DNA of 64,000 nucleotides from Tillus elongatus (taxonomy: Eukaryota > Arthropoda > Insecta > Coleoptera > Cleridae), in NCBI GenBank assembly GCA_964006375.1, contig OZ023264.1:15014225-15078224 (forward strand). The letters run 5' to 3'. Made by a program: the position numbers and the translations under genes. Shown piece by piece: positions 1 through 13,384 of the stretch. Position 1 is the stretch's first letter; every line of letters starts with the position of its first letter. Under the pieces are notes generated by a model. It was not told the DNA's origin. It searched no databases and was given only the letters and a program-made list of their open reading frames with translations.

Positions 1-305
1 CTCTGGGCGTATAACTGAACTGCTCTTCTAGAGTTCTTTTGAATTTCACCATAAATTAATAACATATCGACTTTTTCGTTGTGCGTAAACATTTTTCAAA
101 GTGAAATGACCATTAGTTTAATTATTGACAGAAAAAACGTTGCTACGACAGATAAAACTTTGCTATTTGTTTCCAAAGGCTTCTTGTCTATATCGTGATG
201 GTTGCGCGAATTTTTGTTATACTTCTTTCTACAAATGTGATTAAAACTTTTTAACAGAAAAATATAGCAATTTTTTTTATATAATTTGTCCAGAAAAAAT
301 AGTTC
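1..305. other. AT-rich sequence, nothing recognised
   Basis: No coding frame, RNA gene or repeat that I can support. It ends at the target duplication of the SINE at 306. Confidence 0.5.
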
Positions 306-548
306 TTTTTAGATATGCCAAAGGTAAAAAAAGGTAAGATGCTTACTGGCAATTAGGCCACTGCTGACCCTTTTTGCTCATCTAAACTAAACTACCCTCC
401 ACCTTGAGCTCGATCTCAACGACGACAGTGATTTGAAAAATCATCCGCCGCCGGTGAGTCTCGAACCGTCGTCCCCCGAGTCCGTATTGGAAAGTCTGAT
501 TCGACTTTCCCGCACGGCCACGGAGGCGCTTTTTTTTAGATATGCCAA
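306..548 (-). mobile_element. tRNA-Ser-like SINE, complete, with target site duplication
   Basis: A 16 bp direct repeat (tttttagatatgccaa) at 306-321 and 533-548 flanks a body at 322-532. Read on the minus strand, the body begins gcgcctccgtggccgtgcgg, which resembles a pol III A box. It then has ggttcgagcc, a good B box, and ends in a T run. The head resembles tRNA-Ser (GTGGCCG...GGTTCGA). A second copy of the same family lies at 39164-39367 with its own 12 bp duplication. Two copies with identical ends and different target duplications are strong evidence for a SINE moved by reverse transcription. Confidence 0.88.
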
Positions 549-1169
549 CATATAGGTATGTTTCTTGGAAAAAAATCGATGACGTGATTACTTCAGTTTC
601 CAAATATCCAAAAATATGCAAATTTGGCTTAAAATGGACCTTACCCAATCGTATTTAAGAACCTCTTTTCAGATTTGTTCTATCGCTTTTCATTTTCTTA
701 CAATGGAGCCGAGACATCGAGTTTCGCTCACCCTCTACAATAAAAAAAAGTCAGGAGGCCGCAAGAACGTACGTTATGGTAGTCATTAAAATTTTTTTAA
801 TAGCAAATATGTCTTTTTTAAATGAAAGCAGTATTTGCAAATTTGGCTGCCAATGCATATAAAACCTACAAACATTTTAAACTGATCCCAAATTGAATCA
901 CGGTATGCGATTATAAATGTAAATATTTTCAAAACTAGAGTTTTTATGTATAGGAAGTATTAGACAAAAATAGAAGCGAGGACGTGCCATTCATTCTGAA
1001 ACACAAAATCCAGGCTGGTTCATTTGTAACAATGCTGCAAATTAAATCATAACTTCCACATAGCTGTGATAATCTACTTTCCTCAAAAAAAAACATTCTC
1101 ATGAAATGAATTGAGGGTCGCATGTCTTGACCAAAGAAAATATTCGTATTCCTGCACCAATAAACTTCT
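549..1169. other. No gene recognised
   Basis: AT-rich sequence without a supported feature. A short phrase (gctgcaaattaaatcataac) near 1029 recurs near 1961 and 20003, so part of this stretch is probably repeat-derived. Confidence 0.4.
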
Positions 1170-1490
1170 AAAACGTTATATTACTCGAATTTTAATGAAA
1201 AAAAAAATCAATTTTCACCAAATCACTCGTCATTCATCATCTCCTACACCATGAAGCGATATTACCCAAAAGCAACTCGAAGCGTTCCTTTGTCGGGTGC
1301 TAACTGGGTACCAAACTTGAACACGATATCTCAATTAGTTCGAAAGTTATTGCGCCTACTAACAGACAGACGTATAGACCGACAGAAAGACAGACAAAAC
1401 AATTTTCGTTCCAGAATCAAGTTTCCTATTTTTTTGGGACTTTTTATGATGTTTTAGGAAAAAAATTTGGAAATCTCTGTAACCGATATT
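1170..1490 (+). repeat. Dispersed repeat with CAGA-rich core, copy 1
   Basis: It begins aaacgttatattactcga, continues through agcgttcctttgtcgggtgc and a short imperfect CAGA array near 1360-1400, and ends past tttttatgatgttt. The same order of blocks recurs at 1566-1900 and, inverted, at 61848-62072. No coding potential is evident. Confidence 0.65.
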
Positions 1491-1565
1491 CCACCCCTAA
1501 TTTAATTTCAGCACATAGTAAAAGTTGTTTGATGAAATTGAAAGTTTTATAATAAAGAAGCTGTG

Positions 1566-1900
1566 AAACGTTATATTACTCGAGTTTTAACGAAAAAATG
1601 TCAATTTTTATCAATTCATGCCCCATTCATCCCCCACTCCCTGGAGCGATTTTATCCAAAAACAATCCGAACCGTTCGTTTGTCGAGTGCTAACTGTATA
1701 CCAAATTTGAAGATATCTCAATTCGTTCTGATGTTATCGTGGCTACAAACAGACAAACATACAAACGCACAGACTGACAGACAAAAAAAATGTCATTCCC
1801 AAATCATGTTTTATATAAGTTTTGACACTTTTTACGACGTTTAGGCGCAAAATTTTTTGATATTTTTATCGCCGATGTCATACCTCCAGATGTATTGTCG
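1566..1900 (+). repeat. Dispersed repeat with CAGA-rich core, copy 2
   Basis: It repeats the block order of copy 1 some 75 bp downstream. It shares gaaacgttatattactcgag at the left, tatctcaattcgttct in the middle, a CAGA-rich patch near 1748-1785, and acactttttacgacgttta at the right. Tandem placement suggests local duplication or repeated insertion. Confidence 0.65.
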
Positions 1901-1984
1901 ATGTGGAAGTAATTTCGTTCCCAAATCATGTTTTCTATATGTGAAAGGAAGTAGTGCTGCAAATCAAATCATAACTTCCAACTT

Positions 1985-3108
<1,124 letters not shown>

Positions 3109-3157
3109 TTTTTTGTTATTTCAGAACGGTGCTCTCGTCAAAATGAAAAAAATAACG

Positions 3158-3560
3158 GGACACAGCAAGTGCGTTATGATAGTGAATTTTTATTAAATGC
3201 TTCAAATTTCAATAACTCAATTTTCTATAAACTTAGACTGTTGAATTTTGGTACGCGGTGAGGTCTTTCCTAAGGAAAGATATCCACCCAATTTCATTAT
3301 AATAACTTTGTAAGTTTCGGAGAAAAAAATTTTTTTCGAAAGAAAATTTGAATAACTCAATTTTCTATAAACTCAGAAAGTTGAATTTTGGTACGTAGTA
3401 AGGGCTCTCTTAAGGCTATATATCCGTTAAATTTCATTAGAACAGCTTTGTATCTTTCAGAGAAAAAATTTTTTTTGGATGGAAACTTAAAATTTTTCCG
3501 GAAAACTCCGTCCGATTTTCCTGGCTAACTAACTACATACATACATACATACTTACATAC

Positions 3561-3632
<72 letters not shown>

Positions 3633-3757
3633 ATATAAAAATTCCAAGGATATGGGTTCTAGGGTTCCTAGTTCGCGCTCATTTGAAACAATTTTTGCAA
3701 AGTCTCACCGTCGATACTTCTCTATTAGTGATTTTTTAAAATAAAAATTCACTAAAA
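3158..3757 (+). repeat. R1 repeat, near-complete copy
   Basis: It starts at ggacacagcaagtgcgttat, carries two diverged internal blocks (aataactcaattttctataa), a short ACAT array and (TA)n at 3573-3629. It then has the conserved block atataaaaattccaaggata...gcgctcatttga and ends in the paired attagtgatttttt / aaaaattcactaa hairpin. All R1 landmarks are present in order. Confidence 0.8.
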
Positions 3758-4292
3758 AAAATTCTGACAGTGTGTATCTTCACATTTATCTAGTTGTCAC
3801 AACATCTCACTTTTAATGCATTTGCTGCATTTTCTCTCGTTTTCTCTTCAATTACCTACTTTATATAATAAGAAGTGGGTGAGTAAATTAAATAAACTAT
3901 TTTAACCGCTTGAGGAAACGGTACAGCTCATTCGTAGTATTTGTAGTTGAGTTAATTAATAAATTAGTTCTTTTGACGGCGCCAGTCGGCATCTCTAAAG
4001 CAAAAAATAATACATTTTTAACAGGATCTTTAAAGGCATCAACGCCTTTCTGCCCGACGAGAATTAAAGTCGAAGATGATCTATATGAATGATGGTTGAC
4101 CTGCGCTTTTTTATGAGTCTGTTTTAGGATATTGTTGCAACTCTACACTTTGGGTGGCTCTTCTTCCACTATAACAATTTACACAGGTGATTAATATTCT
4201 GGAAATCTATTATTTCTCCGAATTGTTTATCTTAGTAATTTAGTTATGAACTAATGACAATAGTGTTATGTTAGTGATAAAAGAAAAAAATT
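3758..4292. other. No gene recognised
   Basis: Frames here are short and unlike any family I know. Nothing else is supported. Confidence 0.4.
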
Positions 4293-4870
4293 CACAGCAA
4301 GTGCGTTATAGTAGCGAATTTTCATAAGAATTGTACACTATTATTATACGGCATATTAGTAAAATTGATACTTCAACTTACACATACGTTGAATATTGAT
4401 TTTAGAGGTCCTAGTACGCGCACATTTGAAGAATTCTTTCGAAAGTGTTACCATCGACATCTCTCTATTATCAAAAAAATCTTCCGTTCTAACTCCTTTT
4501 GAGGAAAATGCCCAAAACTATATTTTCATTGAAGCTAAAGAACTAAATTTTGTTACAGCTGTAGTTAGTGTAAGTCTCTTTAAAAGAAACTTGTATTACA
4601 AATTTCATTAAAGTTATACAGAAGATTTCCAGAAGGAAAGTATTCATATTTAGAAAAATAAAGTATCTGCCAGATTATAAACGTAGCAGTTATTTTTCCT
4701 TATTAATCGCCAGTATAATTTCGTTTTAGTCAACCTTATCAAACCGTTTTTTTAAATATCAACAATGACAAAATTATAATTTCAGACCCAAAGGTGACAA
4801 ACTTATTTATGCGTTTTAAACAAAAATGAGATCTTGTTAAAAAAGTATGCAATCTGTGCACTATTGTTTC
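4293..4870 (+). repeat. R2 repeat, copy 1
   Basis: It opens with cagcaagtgcgttatagtag, the R1-type terminus, but then has a different body: an unexpanded junction, gaggtcctagtacgcgcaca, aactccttttgag and a long unique tail. The same body occurs inverted at 23460-24038. Two copies about 580 bp long in opposite orientations define a family that shares one end with R1. No protein is supported. Confidence 0.7.
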
Positions 4871-4904
4871 TCCAAATGTCAAAATTATACATAAAAAAAT
4901 CCAT

Positions 4905-4983
4905 TCATCGAGCTGGAATCGATCGCGTAACCTTCTGCTTATGAGGCAAGGGCGACGCCTCTCAGTCATCTAGGCATACGTCA
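4905..4983 (-). other. tRNA-Met-like sequence (probable SINE head or tRNA pseudogene)
   Basis: Read on the minus strand it contains tagatgactgagaggcg (A-box-like), an anticodon-loop-like cctcataagc with CAT at the anticodon position, and gcgatcgattcc (B-box-like), with near-normal tRNA spacing. The acceptor ends do not pair, so it is not a functional tRNA. It is either the head of a tRNA-derived SINE or a decayed tRNA pseudogene. Confidence 0.45.
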
Positions 4984-5294
4984 ACCAACGTTTTGTTTAA
5001 ATGATACATTAGATCGCTTTTATGCCCGGGTTATTATATTCAAGGTATACGTAACAATTAATTACAGAATTAGTAGAATTACCATTGAAACACATCTCAC
5101 GACTGTTTTGGTCTTATATGACGTCTTATGTTTAAGTTTAAAAATAAATGAAACTAATTTTGAATCATTTTTATAGAGACTTGATTTTGTTTACATTTCT
5201 ACTATATTATGCGATAGGATAATATATCTATGCTACGCTAAAACTGGATTTGAGGCCGCTCATAAAGCTACAAATATAGTGTCTTCTAATAATT

Positions 5295-5402
5295 AATTCA
5301 ATCCCCTAGTTAGATAACAATCACTTGGCAAATTTTTAATTTCATGTCGTCTGTCATTTTCGATCATTGCGGCCGAGATTTCACGATTGTTGGTTCGGGC
5401 AG
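5295..5402 (-). mobile_element. SINE-2 tail fragment
   Basis: On the minus strand this matches the 3' part of the element at 21031-21262: gaaccaacaatcgtgaaatc, tcggccgc and gacgacatgaaattaaaa in the same order and spacing. The tRNA-like head is missing; the fragment abuts the (TA)n tract at 5408. Confidence 0.65.
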
Positions 5403-5406
5403 TAAG

Positions 5407-5407
<1 letters not shown>

Positions 5408-5450
<43 letters not shown>

Positions 5451-5577
5451 ATTTTAACGGATCTTGGTTTTGGGTCCTAGGGGCCCAAATTCGCGCTCAT
5501 CTGAAGACATTTTTTCAAAAGCTCTTTATCGTGACCTATCTATTAGCGAATTTTTCTTAATGAAAATTTGCTAATAT
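5408..5577 (+). repeat. R1-like repeat, 3' half with (TA)n
   Basis: (TA)n at 5408-5447, then gggtcctaggggcccaaatt, cgcgctcatctgaag and a terminal palindrome cgaatttttc / gaaaatttgctaat. The palindrome differs slightly from standard R1, marking a subfamily also seen at 20150. Confidence 0.65.
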
Positions 5578-5608
5578 AGAGAGTTCGATTTTCGATGCCA
5601 ACAGGTGA

Positions 5609-5652
5609 CAACCTAGCCGTATTTCAAGCTTATTAGCCATCATCAGTACGGT
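5609..5652 (-). ncRNA. Hammerhead-type motif A1, damaged
   Basis: On the minus strand: stem I strand accgta (5652-5647), core ctgatga (5646-5640), stem II ggctaataagctt, then gaaat instead of gaaac (5625-5621). The cleavage side (gta and tgcggt in copy A3) has been replaced by a divergent sequence. Not expected to cleave. Confidence 0.6.
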
Positions 5653-5885
5653 ATAGCCAGGTGAAGATGGGAACACTCTGGATGGAGATGCAAAAATACA
5701 CGCAGTCACAACAGGCAACCAGTGCACATTTGCAGCAACATTTGGAAGACCCTCAATCCTATTTTGGTTGTTTCCCTCGGATTGAGGGTCTTCCGAATGT
5801 TGCTGCAAATGTGCACTGGTTGCCTGTTGTGACTCCGTGTATTTTTGCAACTTCATACAGAGTGTTCCCATCTTCACCTGGCTAT

Positions 5886-5935
5886 ACCGTACTGATGATA
5901 TGATGGCTAATAAGCTTGAAATACGTGTATGCGGT
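5886..5935 (+). ncRNA. Hammerhead-type motif A2, damaged
   Basis: Stem I accgta (5886-5891) and tgcggt (5930-5935), core ctgatga (5892-5898) and the gta cleavage site (5927-5929) are intact. Stem II carries extra bases (tatgatg, apparently a local duplication), and gaaac has become gaaat. Confidence 0.65.
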
Positions 5936-6195
5936 TGTCTCCTGGCGGCTTTGCCCTTAACCCTTTTTCCTTGTATAGTACAGAAATGCCGTGTTATAAA
6001 TCCTGTTATAGTTAGTATAACTTCCTGGGCTTCGGATGTTCACGCAGATGATTTGTTTGCCTCCGTGGCTATTTTGGTTGTTTCCCTCGGATTGAGGGTC
6101 TTCCAAATGTTGCTGCAAATGTGCACTGGCTGCCTGTTGTAACTCCGTGTATTTTTGCATCTTCATCCAGAGTGTTCCCATCTTCACCTGGCTAT

Positions 6196-6240
6196 ACCGT
6201 ACTGATGATGGCTAATAAGCTTGAAACACGTGTATGCGGT
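6196..6240 (+). ncRNA. Hammerhead ribozyme motif A3, all core positions present
   Basis: Stem I accgta (6196-6201) pairs over 6 bp with tgcggt (6235-6240). The core ctgatga is at 6202-6208. Stem II is ggct aata agct. The second core box gaaac is at 6223-6227. A two-pair stem III with loop acgt leads to the cleavage triplet gta (6232-6234). This is a type I hammerhead with a minimal stem III, the form known from Penelope-like elements. Cleavage is predicted after A6234. Activity is inferred, not shown. Confidence 0.8.
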
Positions 6241-6273
6241 TGTCTCCTTGCGGCTTTGCCCTTAACCCTTTTT

Positions 6274-6885
<612 letters not shown>

Positions 6886-6892
6886 ATTTTTA

Positions 6893-7818
<926 letters not shown>

Positions 7819-8690
7819 TGGCACATTGTTATGCATTAAATAGGCTACACGTTGGTTATTTTTTAAGAAAATTAACGATCATAACGCACTTGCAGCCTCA
7901 GAACTTCTGTCCATGCGCAAATTGTATGTTTTTATATAACTCTATACAAGGCGTTGTAAAATAACAGGGCTATAATATCTGCTATGTGATAGATTTATAT
8001 GCATAAAAATCATAAAGACATAAAATCTGTTGGATATTTGTTCTCTAGTTATTTTGTAACACAGTTGAAGCATCGTCTAACTGTCTGATTGCCGACAAAC
8101 CATTACCTTAACAACCTTAAAGAATTGAGTTTAACGTTTTAAATCTTTTTAACAGGCAAACAAACCCTGACTATACATTTATGTGTAAAACACGGCTATT
8201 GTCGGCCGTTTAACAAGTTGAAATTAGATGTGTTCGAAGTTTTATACATTTCTAGTGACTTTTATGTGTCTCAGTTGGCATCAAGAGATTGCCGCAGGTC
8301 AGTAAGGACATTTGAAGAAGATTCTTTGAGTTGTGCTGTTTTCATATAGTGAAAAGGCAAGGTGAGTGGGCGTTAACGATATATTGTTCTACATAAATAA
8401 TTCTGTCGGCTCTTCGGCTCTTCGGCTTTTGTTCTGCTTGGTTTTCAGAGCAAATAACTAAAAAAGTTAATCTATCAGACGGTTTTTATCATTTCAAAGC
8501 TACCGGTGTTATATATCTATTCTGATGTAAATGATGAAGCTAATTGTGTTATTAATGTTACCGATAATTATCATCATGATGATTTAGAATAGGTTCAGGT
8601 TTCTAAATATTTTCATTCATAGCAACTAATAGATACGGGACTGGGATTTTGTCTAGAAATTTGTTGCAGTTCTAATTTAAAAAGTGTCTA
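7819..8690. other. No gene recognised
   Basis: Mixed AT-rich sequence. It contains an isolated R1-terminus-like phrase (cataacgcacttgcagc) near 7880 and a short tandem (ggctcttc units) near 8405-8428. No coding or RNA gene is supported. Confidence 0.45.
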
Positions 8691-8762
8691 TACAGGGTTA
8701 GTAAAAAGTCCCGGAACGGTCGAATATCTCTATTATTAATGAAGCAATTTTTTTGGATTTTT

Positions 8763-9024
8763 TTAGTGAATTTTCTTTTAAAAAAATCACTAATGAGGCG
8801 ATCCCGATTTTTGAATTTTGAAATTTTTTTTTCAAATGAACGCTATTTAGGGCCCCTGGAAACCAAATCCGAGGTCGAATTTGTATACATTAATTATAGG
8901 GTGTTGTAAGCTACATCTTAAAAAAATATTTCTACAATTACATGCTAGCCCATAAGTCGTTGTAGATTAAAGTTTTCTTTTTTAGTGAATTTTCTTGAAA
9001 TAATTCACTAATGGGGAGATCCGT

Positions 9025-9102
<78 letters not shown>

Positions 9103-9704
9103 TACAGATAACTTAAAAAATAATGGACCGATCTTGATCAAATGTGGTGAGTACCTTCCTTTTGCAAGTGGCTTGGATAAGTTCGTTAGCCAGGAAAATC
9201 GGACAAGGTTTTCCCGGAAAATGTTGTGTTTTCTTTCTAAAAAACATTATATCTCCGGAAATAACAAAGTGAGGGCAACCAATGGTACGCGTATTTGTAT
9301 TATAAAGACTAAACCATGTACCAAAATTTAGGTTTCTAAATTTAAGGACAAAAAAGTTACGAGCAGCTAAAGAAACAAATTTAGGAGTTTTCCTCAAAAC
9401 GTCAAACGCGCAATTTAAAACGTCAAAATTGGCAATGTTTAGGCAAAGAACGTGAAACAAATACGGATTGTGAAAAAAAAATGTTGCAAGAAGAGTGTTC
9501 TGCGAACCTTTAAGTTTCAGGTTCAACCGTCATTGCCTTCCATTTTCTCTGATGCTTTGGCTGTCGGTTTAGTTACGTTGATGCTTTCGCTGTAGGTTTA
9601 GTGAAGTTTATGGTTTAACAGTCTATAATTTTTAGCTAATTTTATACAACAAATTCCGCATTTTGGCATTTTTTTCGAAATATGATGCGTTTTCAAGAAA
9701 AAAT
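8763..9704 (-). repeat. R1 repeat, long form, with (TA)n
   Basis: Two hairpin ends occur (near 8763 and 8980), so one R1 copy is probably inserted in another. (TA)n 9028-9100 is followed by cgtacagataacttaaaaaa and the long-form tail (caaaacgtcaaa, ggttcaaccgtcattgcctt, gatgctttggctg). It runs straight into the M1 unit at 9706. Confidence 0.7.
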
Positions 9705-9705
9705 T

Positions 9706-10140
9706 TGGACGCAGTAAGTGCGTTTTGGTAGCGAATTTCCATTAAATCCTTGAAATTTCAATAGCTCAATTTGCTATTAACGTAAGTTCTGTTGGTTAGG
9801 AAACCAACATTTAACTTTATTTTTGGAAAATTTTTGTATGAACGCAGCAAGGGCGTTTTGGGAGCGAATTTTCATTAAATGTTTCAAATTTCAATAACTC
9901 AATTGGCTATTAACCTAAGGTTCATTGGCTAGGAGACCAGTTTTCTCGAAAACATTTTTTATTTTCGGAAAATTTTTGTACATTTTCAAATAATTATTTT
10001 GATAAAATATGGTACATTGTTCCTACTATATAGGTTATACCGGTAACCATATTGATGCCTGCTCGCATTAGAGCTATATATTTGTAATTCAAAACATTTT
10101 TATGAAGATTCACTTCCATAACGCACTTGTTGCGTCCAGA
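9706..10140. repeat. M1 unit (about 36 bp terminal inverted repeats)
   Basis: It starts ggacgcagtaagtgcgtttt and ends with the reverse complement of that end (cataacgcacttgttgcgtc). Internal blocks include ctcaatttgctattaacgta and ttataccggtaaccatattg. A second internal start near 9840 suggests a partial duplication. Other units lie at 19213, 26192, 33756, 52391 and 58311. There is no coding frame, as expected for a non-autonomous element or a head-to-head pair of R1 ends. Confidence 0.7.
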
Positions 10141-10382
10141 CTTTTTGTAATGACAAATGGTCACAAATAAGCCCCTTATTTTATTCTCAGTACGGAGGTT
10201 TATTCCAAATTTAAAAAATTGGGGAAGAAAAGTCCGGTATTTATTGTTTTTTTCTTCAAATTTTCTAAATAATAACACAAAATAATTCAGATTGATTCGA
10301 TAACGCCATTATTGAGGATTAACATGCGCAAAAATGACATTGGGGAAATGTTTTTTAAATACCTTAAAATTTGCCTATTTTC

Positions 10383-10385
<3 letters not shown>

Positions 10386-10452
<67 letters not shown>
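10386..10452. repeat. (TA)n tract
   Basis: A TA dinucleotide array that degrades into ttatataatataatata up to 10469 and then meets the Mar-A terminal repeat. It is not flanked by R1 on either side. Confidence 0.9.
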
Positions 10453-10458
<6 letters not shown>

Positions 10459-10470
10459 ATATAATATAAG

Positions 10471-12165
10471 ACCGATTTGCGTCCAGAATTTTTTTTATAG
10501 AAACGCTGAAGTACGTCAATTTTAATATTAAGGGGACATATTTTGACATAAAACTCAACTTTATCACATCAACCCCTTGAGGGTGGTGATAACAACCCTT
10601 ATATTTTAAATAGGGAACATGGATCGAGTGTTACATCATTTGAAAGCTCTTTATTTTCTGAATTCAGCACACTAATTTTTTTGGGAGGTTTATCAATTAT
10701 TTACAGTTGAAGATGCTAAAACGCATTTCAATCATTCCGATAAGAAATGTGCTGATAGTCAATGTTTTGTTGGTTTGTAAAGAAAAAATTGACTATCAGA
10801 ACATTTCTTATCGGAATGAGAGAAATGCGGTTTCTTATTTCTGTTTATTGGTCGGTTTGATACTTGATAGTACTACCGAAAATTAATTTCACAATGGTGT
10901 ATTCTGTAGAAGAAAGAGTTGAAATAATTACTCTTTTTAAAAAAACGACGACTGTGCCAACCGTACCGCAAATTTGTTTAATGAACAACGGGATCCTAAA
11001 CGTGAATTTCCGATAGAAATGAGACTACTGAGATTGAAGTTTTGGGACAAATTGCTGCAGACCCAACTTTGAGCACGAGAAAATTGGCCACTGTTTTAAA
11101 CATCAAGGGAAGAACTATTCAGCGAATATTGAAGCATCATAAAGTTCACCCGTATAAAATTCATCTTGTACAACAATTGAATGAAGATGATTTTGATCCA
11201 CGGCTCGAGTTTTGTGAAGTTATGACTGCACGAATAGCTGATAACGGGAACTTTCTGTTCAATGTCTGTTTTTCAGACGAGTGTGCGTTTTTATTAAACT
11301 CTACAGTCAATCGTCATAATTGTCGTTATTGGGCAGATAATAATCCAAGACGAAGTCCACACTCAAACTCCACAGAAATTGAATGTCTGGACTGGCATTT
11401 TTGGAGACTGCTTAATCGAACCAATTTTTCTTGATGGCAATTTGAGTGGCGAAACCTATTTGGAGTTACTAGAAGATATCGTTTACCCTCTACTAATTGA
11501 CATTGTTGAAAATGATGATCGCTATCAAGAAAATCAATTAATGTTTCAACAAGATGGAGCTCCTCCGCATTTTTCACAACGTGTTAGGGAGTTTTTGAAC
11601 AGTGAGTTTCCAGAGCAATGGATTGGGCGTAGAGGTGCTATTGAGTGGCCCCCTAGATCACCGGATTTAACTCCTTTAGACTTCTTTCTATGGGGCCATT
11701 TAAAGAGTAGAATTTACGCAACAGAACCGGAGTCTCTGGAAGCATGACGACGACGCATTGTTGAAAAATTAAACTTAACTGAGTAAACATTTTTGAACGT
11801 TTGGTTTTGTTTTTTTAGTTTTTTTTTAACAAAAAATTGACTAATTAGTGCATTTCTTATCACAATGAATGAAATACGTTCTTGTAATTCCAACTGTGAA
11901 TAATTTTTAAACGAGTTGATAAAACGTCCAAAAAAATTAGCTGGATTCAGAAAATAAAGAGCTTTCAAATAATGTAACACTCGACCCATGTTCCCTATTT
12001 AAAATATAAGGGTTGTTATCACCACCCTTAAGAGGTTGATGTGACAAAGTTGAGTTTTATGTCAAAACAGGTCCCCGTCAATATTAAAATTGACGTGTTT
12101 CAGTGTTTCTTAAAAAAAATTTCCCTGGACACAAATCGGTGTGTTTCGTTTTCAATGCGCCACTC
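10471..12165 (+). mobile_element. Mar-A: DD41D-type mariner with long terminal inverted repeats
   Basis: The left arm (10471 to about 10785) is the reverse complement of the right arm (about 11820 to 12140), e.g. atttgcgtccag versus ctggacacaaat. The right arm extends a further 25 bp to cgccactc before a TA. The left outer bases appear lost into the (TA)n tract. The arms are about 320 bp, unusually long for mariners. Inside the left arm is a further 31 bp stem (10734-10764 with 10788-10819). The element holds one broken transposase gene. Confidence 0.85.
10894..11786 (+). pseudogene. Mar-A transposase, broken
   Basis: Tc1/mariner-superfamily transposase. In the family this enzyme binds the terminal repeats and cuts and pastes the element at TA. 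The start (MVYSVEERVEII) is at 10894. A frameshift or small deletion separates it from the helix-turn-helix part (STRKLATVLNIKGRTIQRIL) that runs from 11042. Another shift near 11380-11430 leads into the catalytic C-terminal part. The three acidic residues are visible in SDE, QQDGAPPHF and LTPLDFFLWG, with 41 residues between the second and third, the DD41D (rosa-like) spacing. A TGA at 11745-11747 interrupts the last residues before the natural stop at 11784-11786. It cannot make a full protein. Confidence 0.85.
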
Positions 12166-13384
12166 TATATATACATACATGGGATTTATTTTTCACAACA
12201 TTATGTGAAGAACATATCATTAGAGGAAACGGAGAGATAGAACAGTGGACCAACTTCTATAAAACCTAGTCTAATTAATGAAGTACAGACACAGAATCAT
12301 TTTTGCGACGACAGAGCGACATCGCCTTTAGACAGTGATTATAACCTTAATCTTGTAGCAACTTGACACACAATTGAAAACTTATACGCATCCTATAGAA
12401 ATTTAGGTCGACACCTGAGATGGCAATAATTGGTAATAACACATCCGACTAGCGGCTAACAAATCAACAAAAGGATGGCAACGTTTTGAGGTCACTAATT
12501 AGAAAGCACACGCATAGATTTCATCCTAACAAAAAAAATTGCACCTTTGGACAATAAAAGGGGATGCGTGAAGTTGTTTTTTTAACGGCTAATAACCACA
12601 TTTAGGGTAAGATACATGTTTTTAGAAGCTCCCTTCAGACGCCACACGTTCCTGTCTTCAGGCAATGTCTGTCTAGCAGTTCTAGGTACATCAAGATGGC
12701 GTTGTTGATATGACGAACCATAACTATTGGTTAGTAGAAGAAATATACATTTTAAACGACACCCCAAATAAAAATTGTTGCTTAACGTTTATTTGTTGTC
12801 TCAAATTAACATGGAAAAAATAATGTGCTCCTTATATGACAAAAAAATAAGACATTTACAGTAAAAAATTGTAATTTTGTAGTTTAATAATTTATTGTGT
12901 GGGTAAATACAGTGTTAGTAAAGAGTATGAAAAGGCACTTGTATTTGCTGAGATTTTCGTTATTCAAAAGAAGTGTTTTTACAAAAATTTTCCACCAACT
13001 TTTTGCTACAAACTGGCGATATTTGATGTTTCCTTACGCAAACAACTTCGTTGCTATGGCAATTATAATTTTTTTAAATGGCAAGATATGATTTTGTTGA
13101 TATTTTCAAAAAGAACATCTGTTTCTTAAAACGGGACTATAAAACTTAAATCGGGCTCCATAGAAGAATTGAGAAAAACTTAACTTTCTTAAAAATCACC
13201 TTTTTTGGTTGGAGTTCATTGTTTAATTTCTTATCAAGTTACCCATTGAAAAAAATGTGACAATATTTGTAGCTGTCAATTGCAAACATTGTTTGTTGTC
13301 AGTTCTCTGCAGTTTGTAATGCATTACAGCTTCACGTCAGAAAATTGTGAACTGTTTCAATTTAATAATAATGATATGTCACTA
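12166..13384. other. No gene recognised
   Basis: About 1.2 kb with no supported frame. Codon-like stretches at 12582-12767 and 12897-13129 show no family resemblance. Sequence complexity is normal, so it may be old intergenic DNA. Confidence 0.5.

Noticed and set aside
5557..6187. Frames of 76-111 codons with similar peptides (MKMGTLWM...) on both strands
   Set aside because: They arise because the inverted PLE terminal repeat has few stops; the same peptide appears on both strands, and the stretch contains ribozyme motifs.
9113..9526. 137-codon minus-strand frame
   Set aside because: It lies in the R1 long-form tail; homologous frames in other copies are not kept open consistently.
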